Part shown: positions 22,425 through 35,934 of the stretch, piece after piece
Layout: each line of letters opens with the position of its first letter
Position numbering within the stretch: the first letter of the stretch is position 1
DNA from: Lathyrus oleraceus
Taxonomy: Eukaryota > Streptophyta > Magnoliopsida > Fabales > Fabaceae
Reading direction: 5' to 3'
Assembly (NCBI RefSeq): GCF_024323335.1
Contig: NC_066583.1
Location: 414,172,031-414,236,030 of the forward strand
DNA: 64,000 nt
Program-made: the position numbers and the translations under genes
Notes under the pieces: model-generated
What the model was told of the DNA's origin: nothing
The model's database searches: none
The model's input: the letters and a program-made list of their open reading frames with translations, nothing else

Positions 22425-22852
22425 ACTACACTCAGACTAGCTTCTCTTGAGAATACTATGGGTTGATGAGTCTGTCATCCTAACCTATAGTTCTGATAGA
22501 TGGGATCACGACTCTAGGATCTTTCTAGAACATGCTCTACAGGTGTTTTATCCATAGTACCAACTCCATGCTCGTGACTCACAACAAACCCTTTAACTCT
22601 CGGTTGATTCGACCAGTTATCGTCAAAATCAATGGATCTTCGGTGTTGATGAGGTGAAAACCATAATCCACCAAAATGGATGATTGATCTGGATGACGAC
22701 TTGACCCATCCCTTGACCTTTGCTTGTGTTTTCCTTGTGTCTAATCCCTTGTGTGTGATTGTTGCATTCATGCATTCATGCGCATCATAACATTCATCAC
22801 AATAATAAATTTTCAAGGAACTAAGGTCTTATTTGCAAATAATTTTCAGACC
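22425..22852. other. Leader of element C
   Basis: There are about 430 bp between LTR and ORF1, against about 990 bp in A. No PBS and no gene are seen. A deletion removing the PBS is the simplest reading. Confidence 0.5.
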
Positions 22853-24290
22853 ATGGAGTATGGGTGAAGGAACACCAAAAAGTACAGTTTTAGATGTCCC
22901 GACTTGAAAGAGTTAAGGAAGTTGTCATCCTTTGTATTAGATCCCTAGGACTTCAAGAAACGTCATGGGAAGCTTTTATCCGTGTTGTCTACCGAAGTTG
23001 TGGTAGGACTCTTGAGTTTCTTAGTCCAATTTTATGATCCTCTTTACCGATGCTTCACTTTTCTGGATTATTAGCTCATTCCCATGTTGGAAGAGTATGC
23101 CCATCTCTTGGGTATACCCATATACAACAAGGTGCCCTTCAGTGGATTAGAAGAGATTCCTAGATCTCAAGTCATAGTTGAAGCTCTTCATTTGAAGAAA
23201 TCTAAGATTGATGCTAATTTAATGAAGATAGGATGGATTCAAGGGTAGACTTCTGAGTTTCTCATTGGTAGAACTACTGTTTTTGCTCAAGCCTGTAGCA
23301 TGAATGCTTTTGAAGCCATCTTTGTCTTGCTCATCTATGGCCTAGCTTTGTTCCCTAACTTTGAAGGTTTTGTTGATGTTAATGCCATTAGAATTTTCTT
23401 GATCCGGAATCATGTTCCAACTTTGTTGGGTGACACATATTTCTCTTTGCATTTAAGTAATTCTAAATATGGTGGAATCATGGTGTGTTGTGTTCCTCTT
23501 ATGTACACGTGGTTTATTTCGCACTTGCCTCAGACACCAGTTTTCTTGGAGAACTGACAATGTCTACAGTGTTATCAGAGACTTATGTCTCTCACTAATG
23601 ATGATATTGTTTGGTATGATTATGCATTCAATGTAATATATATTATTGATAGTTGTGCTGAGTTCTCCAATTTTCTTCTTATCGGTACACAATGAGGAAT
23701 TAGCTACAACCCTGCATTGGCTCGTCATCAGCTTTGTTTCCCCTTGAGAGGTAAACTTAATAACATTCAGTTAGAAGGTTTATTATATCAAGAGGGTAAA
23801 GATCCCCAACATTTGAAGAATAGGATGGTGTACGCTTGGCCTAATGTGCATAGGAAGGGAAGATCTGAGCTTGGTCCGTGCAACTCTGTAGCTTTCAAAG
23901 CTTATATTATTTGGGTGAAGGATAGGGCTTTGGAGCTTAAGATGTCGTACGCCTATGAAACACCTATGTTTATGGTTGGGGCTAAGCCATCAACTCTCCC
24001 TAACAAAGATGTAGAGGAGTTAGAAGACGCACTCTCCAAGATGAAGCAAGAGAGAGACTTGTGGGAAGAATGATTCCATTCCTTGAACCGAGAGCATGTA
24101 GAGTTGCAGCTTGAGTCGAGAGACAAGGACGCACTCATTGAGGTACTTGAAGAGAGATCCAGAGGATTTATTTTCCTTTGATATGCCTCAGCCTCCCTGT
24201 GCTTCGAATAAGATTGTTGATCGACTCGTCCTTGAGAAAGCTCAGATGCAGACATCCTTTGTTCAGCTAATTCAGTTCCTAAGGATCCTT
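22853..24290 (+). pseudogene. Ogre ORF1 of C (decayed)
   Basis: This is a homologue of ORF1 of A. It shares FYDPLYRCFTF, MLEEYAHLLGIP, LIYGLALFPNFEGFVDVNAIR, HVPTLLGD and MVCCVPLMYTWFISHLP. Intact stretches run 23300-23557 and 23717-24073, separated by stops (for example near 22868, 23246, 23557, 23693 and 24073). A charged, coiled-coil-like C-terminus follows. No function is known for this protein. Confidence 0.82.
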
Positions 24291-24546
24291 AAGATGATAT
24301 TTTCCTTTTCTCTTATATTTCTATTTTTGGTTTCTGAAATTGTACTTAGTGTAATCCTTCCAAATTTTATGAATAAATTTTTTTTTATGGTCAAATTGTT
24401 ATTGTTGTTGATTATTATTATTGATTGAAATATTTGCAAATAGGACTTTGTATGTTCCTTGAAAATTAAAAACAAAAACATTGCATCTCATGCATCATTT
24501 GCATAGCAGGTTCTCTTCAGCCATATGTCTTATTGGTTCTTCTTCT
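24291..24546. other. Spacer between ORF1 and gag of C
   Basis: AT-rich, with TTATT runs near 24400-24425. Nothing is recognised beyond its position, equivalent to 10233-10872 in A. Confidence 0.5.
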
Positions 24547-25057
24547 GTGTATTAGTGAAGCTGACTCCTCACTATAACACTCAAGCTAATCTCGTGAGAA
24601 GAATGGAACATCTTGAACAAGAGAAGATAGAGATCTAGGATAATATTTCCAGACATACTACTTTGATGGAGTCTGTGATTGCTGCTCAGAATCAACCATT
24701 TCCACCTCGTGCAACTCCGCCTCCTCAGAGGACTATTATTTCTTAAATTGCTTCGATGTCAGTGCCCGTGGTTGCTAGCCAGTTTGTGCCTTCCTTTCCT
24801 GTTGGGTTCTCGTGGGGAATGCCGCCAAACTTTATACTCGAGGGTGTAGCGGTAAATTCATGATCATCAAGCTATGGATAAGTTAGACATCAAATAACAA
24901 GAGTCGTCACTGCGCTTTTATTGTTTCCAAGGGAAAAGGGAAAAAGTACGAATAAAACCCAAAAGTAAGAAGTTTTCAAATCAAAACTAATAAAATGTCA
25001 AAGATTACAGGTAAGGGGGTTGGTTACACAGAGGGAAGGTGTTAGCACCCAAAGTTT

Positions 25058-25073
25058 CCTAGGTACTCCTTGG
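25058..25073 (-). promoter_or_regulatory. AGTA-loop LTR hairpin, solo LTR (one mismatch)
   Basis: The plus strand reads CCTAGG TACT CCTTGG; five of six pairs form. Confidence 0.45.
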
Positions 25074-27293
25074 GAGCCCTTTTTGTGTGCATATGTATTT
25101 GGTACAAAAATGAAGTTCACAAATAAATAGAATTGGGCGATGAAAAAAGAATTCATTAATTATATTTTTGTTTTTGACAAGACCTTCGGACTTGTGCCTA
25201 CGTACCAACATAAAAATGAGGGACCAAAACCTCGTAGTTCGTGATACAAATTTCAAAGTGGATGCATTGCTTTTAACAAAAAATTAAGTTTGAAAGGCAC
25301 AAAGGCCTGGAAATGGTTTGAATGAGTTAGTTCTTTTTGGCTTTTTTGAAAGTTTTAAGTCAATTATAGATAAGTTTATTTACAAGTTTGATTTAAGAAA
25401 AGAAGTTTGAAAATGCAATGACATAAGGCCAAAGTTTCTATCTTTTTGCAAGGTGGTCTAAGTTTAGAACAAAATAAGTTCAAACAAAGAATTTTTTTAA
25501 AGGAGTGAGAGATTTTGAAATTAAAGAAACGGGGAGAATATGGAGAGACGAATCCTATGTACAAAATTAAAAGTTGAGAGTTGAAAAGACCTAACCGATG
25601 GGTAGCAATCCAATAGGCAAGAATGCCATATAGAAACCCCAGATTCCCTTGGACATTTAGAATTAAGCAACACACGAATGCAAAATAATATTATCTTGAA
25701 GAGCAAGGCATCAAATAAAGATAGCCATATTCAAGCTTTAGCCACTCCATGATCTTCTTCAGATTAGCCCATGTAACAGATGAATTCCACAAGTCACAAG
25801 TTCAAAATAACAACTTCACAATAATCATGTTGCAGATGAACTCAAAAGGATCTTGAATTATGTATCAGACAAAGTTTCAAATTGCAAGCACTTGGTTTCA
25901 CAGAAAGTTGGCATTGGCCAAGTCCTTTAGCATAGGGAGGTGGCCTAAGTTCTAAGTCCATTTGTCCAAGATCAAGCCAACAGTCCACACAATTTTTTTT
26001 ATGGTTTTTGTAGTTATTATGTACATTAACGGTCAAAGACCACACAAACAGGAAAAGTATACACAAACAAGATATATCACACAATATGGTCCAAATGGAC
26101 AAAGTGAAAATTTCATTAACATAAACAATTATAATGGTATGAATAATGGCAAATGAATAAAGGCTAAAATTAAATGACATTAAAGTAAATGGCTTGAAAT
26201 TAAAAGTTAGTTGTTAATGAGTTAGAAGTTAGTATTGTTTTGCTTTTTCTTTTCATTTTTTAAGTCATTCTTTGGAGAACACTCAACCCACTTATCACAA
26301 GCATAAATCCTTGAGCCAAGACATCTCCCAAAGGAAGGAAAAAAGACCAAGTTTCCACATAATACCATGAAAGAGGGGAGACTTACAATCTCACTAACTA
26401 GAATGCTATGCCTTTTGTGTCACAAATATAGTGCTATGTTAAGCAATCGTAATTGGACTTATGTAGAAGTCACAACTATTTGAGGTCGGACAATAGAATT
26501 TTGGTGTTAATGCATGTTAGAGACATAGTGTGATGGACTATGCTCATGAAACATACCACACACAAAAAGAATATGCAAAAGAGGTGGCCTGATCTCATCC
26601 ATACTAATGTTGATTTTTCAATAAACTAGCTTTAGGACTTTGAGATATCATAGACCAAATGATATGAATGCATAAAGAAGGGGAATGAGATGAAGAGAGA
26701 GGGGAATGGATCAAAACTGACATTGGTCAAAGGAGGACTTTTACCAAATTAATATCATCCATTCATTTTGGGAGATGGAATGTATATTCCATCAATCCCC
26801 TAAATCCAATGATATTAACTTGACAAAGTCAAATCAACCTTGACCAAGGCCTAACAACAAGAGTCAAACTCAAACAAGTCATCACAATTGATCAACAAAA
26901 TTATTTGGCATTTATTCAAATTAAAAATACTAAAATAATGTATTTAAATTAAATATGGTTTGTCAAATTTCTAAAACCTCATCAAAACACCAAAAAATGG
27001 CCATGCGATTTATCATAGGTCAAACAAGGTCAAAGGACCTTGGAGAAAAAACTTCAGAATTTTTAAAGACTTAAAAGTATTTTTAAACAATTAAAAATAA
27101 TCACAAAATCAATTAAATCATGAAATATATTAATAATGATCAAAAAAATAATTTTAAATCAGAATATGAAAGAAGAAATTTTTTGAAATTTTTTGGTGAA
27201 ACTCACATATTTTTTGGATCAATATTAAAATTAATATGAATTAATGAAAATAAAAGGATTAAAACAAAAATCAGAAAATGTGAAAAAACGTGA

Positions 27294-27337
27294 GCCACTT
27301 GATCTCCCTCATTAATTGAGGTAATAGATCAAGTGGC
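27294..27337. promoter_or_regulatory. Long-arm LTR hairpin with compensatory changes, solo LTR
   Basis: The arms GCCACTTGATCT and AGATCAAGTGGC are perfect over 12 bp, with inner CCTCA...TGAGG also able to pair. Equivalent hairpins at 60526-60571 (F) and 63833-63878 (G) have other arm sequences that also pair perfectly. Confidence 0.6.
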
Positions 27338-30300
27338 CTAGAATGCGCGTTCCACCAAACACACGAGTCCGCGCGTTGTAGAGATGGTAACCACAATGGA
27401 CGCTTGAGATTAAATCATTTTGGTATGGTCTTGTGGCTCAGAACCTGTCCAGCACACCACCATCGCTGGACCTCCGGTCACCTTCTCAGGCGAGGCTCAC
27501 CGGATTGGTTCAATCATCACCATCACATAAATGAAAAAGGAAGACATGATCTGAAATAAAAAATGGCGTATAGCACAAATCTTACCTCAATGTTAACTAA
27601 CTCCACATATATAGAAAGATATGAGGAGTTGAACTTTGAGGTGTGTCAACTGAGTTGCTTCGATTTGACCTCTAAGCACCTCAATCTTCTTGCCTACATT
27701 TGTAGGACTTCAGAAAACCAAAGATTCAAGAGAATTGAGTAGAATTGAGAGAGAATCGAAGATATGCAGTTTTCTGAAAATTACCTTCAATTCTATGCAG
27801 TTCTTGATGTTGCTTGCTCCAAACACGATTTGATCACACTTGAGAAGCTAGAAGAAAGTGATTAGAGAGGTTGCAAGGCTTTGGATCCTGGAGTTCTTGA
27901 ATCTCCAACAATTGAGATTCAAACTCAAATTTCAAATTGAAATTTCTCATGTTTTCCTTTAGAATGAGAAGGTTTAGCAATGTTGATGGCATGAGTGCAT
28001 GGGCATGTGTAGGCCCATGATACAATGCAAAAAGGTCCAAAATGATTCCAAATTAAGTCTGAATGGAAGCTTGATTGGCAAGGCAAAGTGAACTGAAGTT
28101 TTGAGTTTTGATTCTCTCCATTTATGCAGCCCTGTTAAAGCCATGCACACACTTAGCAAACCTTATCCGAAATGCATGAGCTTGGGTTCTTTGGAAAGCT
28201 TGGATCAAGGGGAACAAGTTTGATTTTGAACACTTTTTCATTTGAAGTTTGGAACATGGAGAATTTTGAGGTGGAAGTTTGGAAATTTCAACATGTTGAA
28301 AAATGTTCTAAGTGTCAAGCCATATACCTCAATATTCCACCTTGCTTAACATTTTATGTGAGCTTCAAATATGAAATGTGTATTCATAAAAGTTGTAGCT
28401 ATTTCAAAAACCTTCAAAATTGTCACCAATTTCATGTCATTTGGATTCGGAATGATAGAGTTATGCATTTTTGAAGTTTGGAAAAATAACTTGTTCAATG
28501 GTATAGGTAAAAAATGACCTATAATGTAACCTCATATCACATGCTCATAAAAGTTGAATTAGATCTCACTCCAAACATAAAAGTTAAATTAGACATCTTG
28601 AATTTGGTTGTGCAACTTGGAAATCTTTCATCTCATAAAAATTCAGCAAGTTATGGTCTTGGGAAGTTAACGTTAAAATTAGGGTTTAGACAAAATGACC
28701 TATAATGTTTCAATATAGAAAATGATTTTCCAAGAAAACCTAGATCTAGCCCTCAACATGAAAGTTGTTTGGAATGTCATTTAGAGTAACTTTTCTCTTG
28801 GCATCATTTTTATATGGTGAAAATTGTAGGAGATAGGGTCTAGGGAGACCCAGTTTTGATCAGATGAATTCATCTGGCCAACCACCATCAACCAACTTGC
28901 TAACCTTCAATTATTTTGACTTTATTGGCTCATGGTAGATCATATATGAATAAGCTGGTGAAATTTGAAGTATCCCTTAAGAAATTTGATCAATTTATGA
29001 GGTAGCTTGTTGGAGAAGTTACTCAAGATACTTAGTCAAATTAGGGTTTCCCAGGCAAATCATCCTCAAACTCTTGAAGAAAATTTGATCAATATAACAT
29101 GTAGTAGTCAACGGAACTCATATATGATACTCATATCCATTCTTGGATCAATTCATGGTTGTGCTCTATGTCATGAGGGTCTCAAACCCTAAATATGAAC
29201 TTGATAGATCAATGGAGATTATGCCTCAACTACAAAAAAGTTAGGCAAATGCAAAAGACATTTTTGGTATTTTGGTTAGTAAAAAAATGATAATATACAA
29301 GTATGATACAATCACATAGTGCTTGGTGATCTCTCCCAAAACAAACCCAATGAAAGAGGGGTAAGGAGGATGCCAAGGTATGATCCCAATGCTAATGCAT
29401 ATGATGAAATTGCATAAGGGATCTTAGGGTCAAAATTGGGGTCTTATAGAGGGTTACGCTCCAACTTTTTCTTCTAAGTCAGCATTTAGCGCGGTTTTAT
29501 CTGTTCCTCCTCCCATTAAGCATATTTTACCCTGTGTAGAGGAAACCATCTATCACTTTAAGCCTTCTGAGGGCCCCGATGTTTATGAGAAGATGAACGA
29601 GATGAAAGACCAATTTCTTGAGCTGCGAAAGGAACTGAAGACCTTAAAGGGGAAAGATTTTTTTGGTAAAAGTATTATTGTGTTATGTTTGGTTCCCAAC
29701 TTCAAGATCCCAGTCAAATTGAAAGTCCCAGACTTTGATAAGTATAAGGGGAATACTTTCCCTCTGAGTCATCTTGTCATGTATGCTCGCAAGATGTCTA
29801 CTCAGATAGACAATGATCAATTACTCATCCACTAGTTCCAAGACAGTTTAACCAATGCAACACTCAAATGGTATATTGGCTTGGACAGTGCTAATATCCG
29901 TACTTTTAATGACTTGGGAGAGGCCTTCATCAAACAATACAAGTATGACGCTGATATTGCTCCCGATCGGGATCAGTTGAGATCGATGTACCCAAAAGAT
30001 AAAGAGACATTCAAGGAGTATTCCCAAAGATGGAGAGAGTTGGCTGCTCAATCTAGCCCACCTTTGGAGGAGAAGGAAATGACTAAGATCTTTTTGAAGA
30101 CCTTGAGTTAATTTTATTATGAACACATGATTTCAAGTGCTCCTAATGATTTCAGTAAAATGGTGATCATGGGAATGCGATTGGAAGAAGTTGTCCGAGA
30201 GGGACGGTTATCCAAAGATTAAGCTTATGTGAGCAAGAAATACGATGGTAAGTTCTCCAAAAGGAAGGAAGGGGAAACCAATACAATGTCTGTAGGGATG

Positions 30301-30700
30301 CAGAGGAGCCTCTTGTGAGAAAGAATTCCTAATCTCGTCATCATCATCACCAGGTTTTATCAGTTATTTCGATATTCACCAATAATTCAGTAAATCAATC
30401 AGTTCTCGTTCAACCACAACATCAATGACAACCACAACAATGTACCAATTACAATAACAACAATCATCATCAGAACTTTGAGAGGAAGAATGTCTCTTTT
30501 GACCCTATCCCAATGACTTATGCAGAATCATATCCTTCTTTGGTTGTGAAGAATCTGATTCAAGCAAGGAATCCTCCAGAAACTCCTGAACCTTTGCCAT
30601 GGTGGGTCAAGCCTGATCTTCACTATGTTTTTCATTAGGGAGCTCCTGGCCATGAAATTGAAAACTGCTATCCTTTGAAGTATGAGGTTCAGTAACTGAT

Positions 30701-32421
30701 TAAGAACGGTATGGTGTCCTTTATGGTGTCCTTTATTGCCCGCTCATGGCAATGCTTCTATGAACATGGTAAATGGTTGTCTCGGGAATTTCAGAGTCTT
30801 CGATATTCGTTATATTTGCATGTCTTTAGTGGAGATCCACAGGACTCTATTCTTAATCAGTGATTGTGAACATGACCATGATGGTTGTGTTATCTACAGC
30901 GTCAACCGTCGAGGATGTGTGATAGTCAAGAAGGATATTCAAAAATTGGTAGATGAGGGTACAATTCAAAGCCAACAATCCCGAGATATGGGAAATGATG
31001 TGAATGTTATCGTACCGGTGTTCAAGACCTCCGAGCGGGTATTTATTCAGTTCGACAGCAGAAAGAATGTTAATAGATTGGTATCTTTGTTGGTTATACG
31101 GTTAGCGGGCCTCGTCCCCTATTCATCCGATAAAGTTATGCCTTATAAGTACAATTCCACCATGATTGAGGATGGACAAGAGGTTCCTCTTCCCGTTGTA
31201 AATTCAGTGGTAAGCATTAAAAATGTAACGAAGGTAACCTGTATCGGTCGTGTATTTGGCCTTGTGTCTCCTAGTGTTATGGAAGATGTTACAATGGGTA
31301 AAAAAGCAGGTGTTCCTGCAGTTGATCTAGTCAATGCTCCAAATTATCAGTCAAGTGAATCCCGTGGGTTGAAGATTAATGATGATGATGATGAGGTTCT
31401 ACATCTGATCAAGAAGAGTGAGTTCAACATTATGGAGCATTTTCTACAAACGCCATCAAATACTTTTGTGCTATCGATATTGATGAACTCCGAGGCGCAT
31501 AGAGACGCTTTGTAGAAACTGCTAGAGCAAGGCTATGTAGGCTTTGACCATCTTGTTGCCAACATTACTTCATGTAATAAACTGAGTTTTTATGATGAAG
31601 AACTTCCTAAGGAAGGTAGAAATCACAGCTTGGTGCTTCACATTTCAATGAAGTGCAAAGAGGATTCTTTGTCCAACGTATTAGTTCATCGTTGAATGTT
31701 TTGCCAAAGTTAACTTTATCAAGAATGTCTTATCAAGGAGCACTAATGAGGTACAATGACGTGGCGGTAAAAGCGTTCGACGGTTCCCGAAAAACTGTCA
31801 TTGGTGAGGTGGACCTTCTAGTTAAGATAACTCTGAGTGATTTTAAAATTACTTTTCAAGTAATGGACATTCACCCGGCCTACAATTGTTTGTTGGGAAG
31901 GTCATGGATCGATGAGGCTGGGACTGTGACATCTACGCTGCATCAGAAGTTGAAATTTGTTAAGAATGGCAACCTCGTCGCTTTTGGTGGAGAGAAAGCG
32001 CTTTTGGTAAGTCAATTGTCATCCTTCACCTATGTGGAAGCTAAGGAAAAATTTGGAACACCATTCCAAGCTTTGTCTATTACTAATGAATTGAGAAGAC
32101 TGGGGTATCCATATCTTCTCTGAAGCATGCACAAGAGGTTATTTAGGTTGGTGACACTGACAAGGGGGGTCGTGTTGTAAAGATTGTTTAGAACAAGAAA
32201 AGAGCGGGGATGGGATTTTAGCAAGGGACATTCAATGCCAATGTTAAGGATATGCAACAAGTTTTCCGCAGTGGAGGGTTCATTCATCAGGATAAACAAC
32301 ACTCAGCTTCAATTATTGAAGATGACGATGATGGCGAAGCTTGTGCCAACTTTGTGACACATGGACAAACTTGGAACAATTGGGTTGATGTTGATATTCC
32401 TGTTGTTGTGCACCATTCAAA
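30701..32421 (+). pseudogene. Protease part of C (active-site triad deleted)
   Basis: It is homologous to the D protease throughout (KSEFN, SEAHRDAL, ITSCN, EELPKEGRNH, VKAFDGSRK, PAYNCLLGRSW). The DTG of the aspartic protease is missing: a 10-bp gap at about 31685 removes exactly that stretch relative to D and shifts the frame. There is a TAG near 31513 and another in the GF-stop context near 32218. The coding end is SK followed by TAA (32423-32425) within the splice donor. Confidence 0.82.
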
Positions 32422-32675
32422 GTAATTTGTTTTATTGTTTAAAGAAAAATCCTTCTCCTATGCCTAAGGGAGAAGTGAAACATTGTTGGGCATTTCAATA
32501 GTATCATCAATAAAAATACAATTTTATTCATCCACATCTATGATGTTTATTTTTACTTTTCCCTTTTTCTGAAAATGCTAATCACAAAAAATAAAAAGCT
32601 ATAATTTTTCTAGATCTGAATAATATTTGTTGGCAGTCCATTTCTCTAACATCAAAATATAATATCATTATGCAG
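32422..32675 (+). other. Predicted Ogre intron of C
   Basis: Donor GTAATT at 32422, acceptor ATGCAG ending at 32675, 254 bp. The exons join in frame as TCA AAG TTG ATT. The conserved stem-loop is at 32452-32475. Confidence 0.75.
32452..32475 (+). promoter_or_regulatory. Conserved intron stem-loop, C version
   Basis: CTTCTCC pairs with GGAGAAG around the 10-nt loop TATGCCTAAG. It is identical to D and structurally equivalent to A. Confidence 0.55.
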
Positions 32676-35600
32676 GTTGATTCTCAAACCAATTAAACGT
32701 AATAATCCTACTCCCTCTCCAAACTTTTATTTCCCCGTGTTTGAAGTTGAGGAAGAAAATGATGATGAATACGTGTATGATGATTTGTCCCATTTGCTTG
32801 AGCACGGGGAAAGAAACATTCAGCCGTTTGAAGAGCAGATTGAATTAGTCAATTTGGGTTTTAGAGGATGATGTGAAGGAAGTCAAGATTGGGTCTCAAC
32901 TATGTCCAGACGTTAAGAACAGGTTGGTTGATCTTCTTCGAGAATACTCTGATGTGCTTGTTTGCTCCTATCAAGACATGCCAGGTCTTGATACTGATAT
33001 CATGGAGCATAGATTGCCTTTGAAGCCAGAATGCTCGCCGGTCAAGCATAAATTATAAAGAACTCGTCTTGATATGGCAGTAAAGATCAAAGAGGAAGTG
33101 CAGAAGCAGATTAACGCTGGTTTTCTTGTTACCTCTGAGTATCTGCAGTGGGTGACCAACATTGTGCTTGTTCCTAAGAAAGATGGAAAAGTCTGCATGT
33201 GTGTTGATTATAGAGATTTGAACAAAGCTAGTCCAAAAGATGATTTTCCCCTGCCACACATTGATATGTTGGTAGATAACACAACTAAATTCAAAGTCTT
33301 TTCATTTATGGACAGATTTTCCAGTTATAATCAAATCAAGATGGCACCCGCAGATATGGAGAAGATGACATTCATTACACCCTGGGGAACATTTTGTTAT
33401 AGAGTGATACATTTCGGTTTAAAGAATTATGGTGCGACATACCAGAGAGCTATGACAACTTTTTTTCATGATACGATCCATAAAGAGATTTAGGTTTATG
33501 TTGATGATATGATTTCTAAGTCAAGAGATGAAGAAGAGCATGTTGAGCATTTATTGAAACTACTCCAGCATTTGAGGAAGTATAAACTCCGCTTTAATCC
33601 CAATAAGTGTACATTTGGTGTTCACTCAGGTAAGTTGTTAGGCTTTATTGTTAGCGAGAAGGGTATTGAGGTTGATCCTGCCAAGGTCAAAGAAATACAA
33701 GAGATGCCTTCGCTCAAAACTGAGAAGAAAATTAGAGGTTTTCTTGTCCACTTAAACTATATCTCAAGATTTATATCGCATATGACTGCCACATGTGCAC
33801 CCATATTCAAGCTCCTCTGAAAAGATCATTCTTATGATTGGACCGAAGATTTCCATAAAGGAAGGCTATTGATCATGTATTTGACTGTGCTTGATGAAAG
33901 TATGGGTTATGTTCTTGGTCAGCAAGACGAATATGGTAAGAAAGAATATGTTATTTACTACCTCAGTAAGAAGTTCACCAACTGTAGTCTCAGTATTCTA
34001 TGCTTGAGAAGACACGATGTGCTTTGGCTTGGGTTGTTAAGCGTCTGTGCCAGTATATATTGAATCATACTACTTGGTTGATATCTAAAATGGATCTGAT
34101 CAAGTACATTTTTGAGAAGCCTCCTTTAACTGGGAGGATCGCCCGTTGGCAGATGTTGTCATCTGAGAATGATATTAAATACCGAGCTCAAAAAGCTATA
34201 ATAGGTACTGTCTTGGCTGACAATTTGGCTCACCAACCTATTGAAGATTATCAGTCAGCACAGTATGATTTTCCTGACGAAGAGATTTTGTATTTAAAGA
34301 TGAAATATTATGATGAACCATTGCTTGAAGAAGGGCCAAAACCTAGTTCTGGTTGGGGCATGGTATTTGATGATGTAGTTAATTCGTATGGTAATGGCAT
34401 CGGGGCAGTGATTATTACTTCTCAGGGCCCTCATTTTCTGTTTACAACTAGATTTACCATCAAATGTATGGATAATATGGATGAGTATGAAGCTTGCATT
34501 ATGGGGCTCGAAGAAGCCATTGATCTTAGGAACAAATATCTTGATGTCTATGGAGATTCAGCTCTAGTTGTTAATCAAGTCAAAGGTGAATGGGAGACGA
34601 ATCAACCCAGTTTGATACCATATAGAGATAATGCAAGGAGGATTTCAACTTTCCTTACAAAGGTATAGTTTCATCATATCCCTCGAGATGAGAACCAAAT
34701 GGCAGATGCTCTTGCAACATTGGCTTCCATGATTATGGTGAAGTTTTGGAATGAAGCTCCCAATTTGAATATGATGCGTCTTAATAGGCCAACTCGTGTC
34801 TTTGTTGTTGAAGAAGTTAAGGATGAAAAACCACGGTATTATGACATCAAATGTTTCCTTCAGAGTTAGATTTACCCGTCTGGGGCATCTTTGAAAGATA
34901 AGAAGACTTTGAGAAGATTAGCTGGAAACTTCTACTTAAATGGTGATGTTCTTTATAAGAGAATTTTCGATATGGTTTTGCTAAGATGCATGGATAGACA
35001 CGAATCAAGCCTATTGATGACTGAAGTCCATGAAGGTTCCTTTGGTACTCATTCCAATGGACATGCTATGGCAAAGAAGATGTAGAAAGAAGGTTACTAT
35101 TGGCTAACAATGGAATGTGACTGTTGCAAGTTTGTGAAGAAATGCGACAAGTGTAAAATTTATATGAATAAGATTCATGTTCCTTCGACATTGTTGAATG
35201 TCATTTCCTCTCCATGGCCCTTCTCCATGTGGTAAATTGATATGATTCTCATGATTGAGCCAAAAGCATCGAATGGACATCATTTCATTCTTGTGGCTAT
35301 TGACTACTTCACAAAGTGGGTTGAAGAGGCATCGTATGTGAATCTGAATAAGCAAGTTGTTGTAAGGTTTATCAATAATCAGATCATATATCGTTATGGT
35401 GTGCCAAGTAAGATCATATTGCATATCATAATTCTTCTCCCTACAGACCCAAGATGAATGGGGTTGTTGAAGCTGCGAATAAGAACATTAAGAAGATTAT
35501 TCAGAAGATGGTTGGGACGTACAAAGATTGGCATGATATGCTCAAATTTCCTTTGCATTGGTACCGTACATCCGCCTGCACTTCAACAGGGGCAAGTTGA

Positions 35601-35934
35601 CTGAAGCTGATTGGTGTCGGACCAGGTTTGACCAACTCAATTTGATTGAAGAGAAGAGATTGACTGCCATGTGTCATGGACAGTTATATCAGTAGAGAAT
35701 GAAGAAAGATTTTGATAAGAAGGTCAAACTTCATGTGTTTAGAGAAGGTGATCTCGTGCTCAAAAATATTTTGTCTTTCAAACTTGATGCTAGGGGAAAA
35801 TTGATTCCTAATTATGAAGGACCATACGTTGTTAAGCAGCCTTTTAAGGCGGTGCATTGATTCTTACAACTATGGATGGTGAAGAGTTCACGTGTCCTGT
35901 GAACGCCGATGCAGTCAAGAAATACTCCGCCTAA
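32676..35934 (+). pseudogene. Ogre pol exon 2 of C (RT to integrase, heavily broken)
   Basis: RT retains YVDD at 33497-33508. The first and second RNase H follow (FDDVVN, YGDSALV), then the integrase zinc region and part of the integrase core (DYFTKW at about 35300). About 110 bp of the integrase core, including the second catalytic aspartate context, is missing near 35415-35425, and a further segment after 35580. Many stops occur, e.g. 32869, 33056, 33491, 33818 and 34666. It ends with KKYSA and TAA at 35932-35934. Confidence 0.85.

Larger units (their letters stand above)
24845..29448 (-). mobile_element. Solo LTR of family B inside the gag of C
   Basis: 4604 bp, flanked by the target duplication GAGGG (24840-24844 and 29449-29453). 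In element sense it starts TATAAGACCCC (TG mutated to TA) and ends GCGGTAAATT...CTACA in reverse reading, with the family-B content throughout. No internal region lies between, so it is the product of LTR-LTR recombination. It carries the long-arm hairpin (27294-27337) and the AGTA hairpin (25058-25073, one mismatch). Confidence 0.93.
24547..30700 (+). pseudogene. gag of C, split by a 4.6-kb solo LTR
   Basis: The 5' part is 24547-24844 (start of gag with a coiled coil around RRMEHLEQEK and a Pro-rich end); the rest resumes at 29454. The core is recognisable by VPDFDKYKG, HLVMYARKM, LDSANIRTFNDLGEAFIKQY and FKEYSQRWRELAAQ, the last two containing the tryptophan and arginines typical of Ogre gag. 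A knuckle remnant near 30630-30675 keeps H-x5-H-x4-C but has lost the first Cys and gained a TAG. Stops at about 29833, 30109 and 30220 and others disable it. Confidence 0.82.

Noticed and set aside
22514..22816. Minus-strand ORF with CDECYDAHEC resembling a metal site
   Set aside because: It is a short chance ORF in the leader of C, with no conservation in A.
28172..28705. Plus-strand ORFs of 100 and 63 codons in the solo LTR
   Set aside because: Not conserved as frames in the aligned LTRs B1 and F; the region is LTR.
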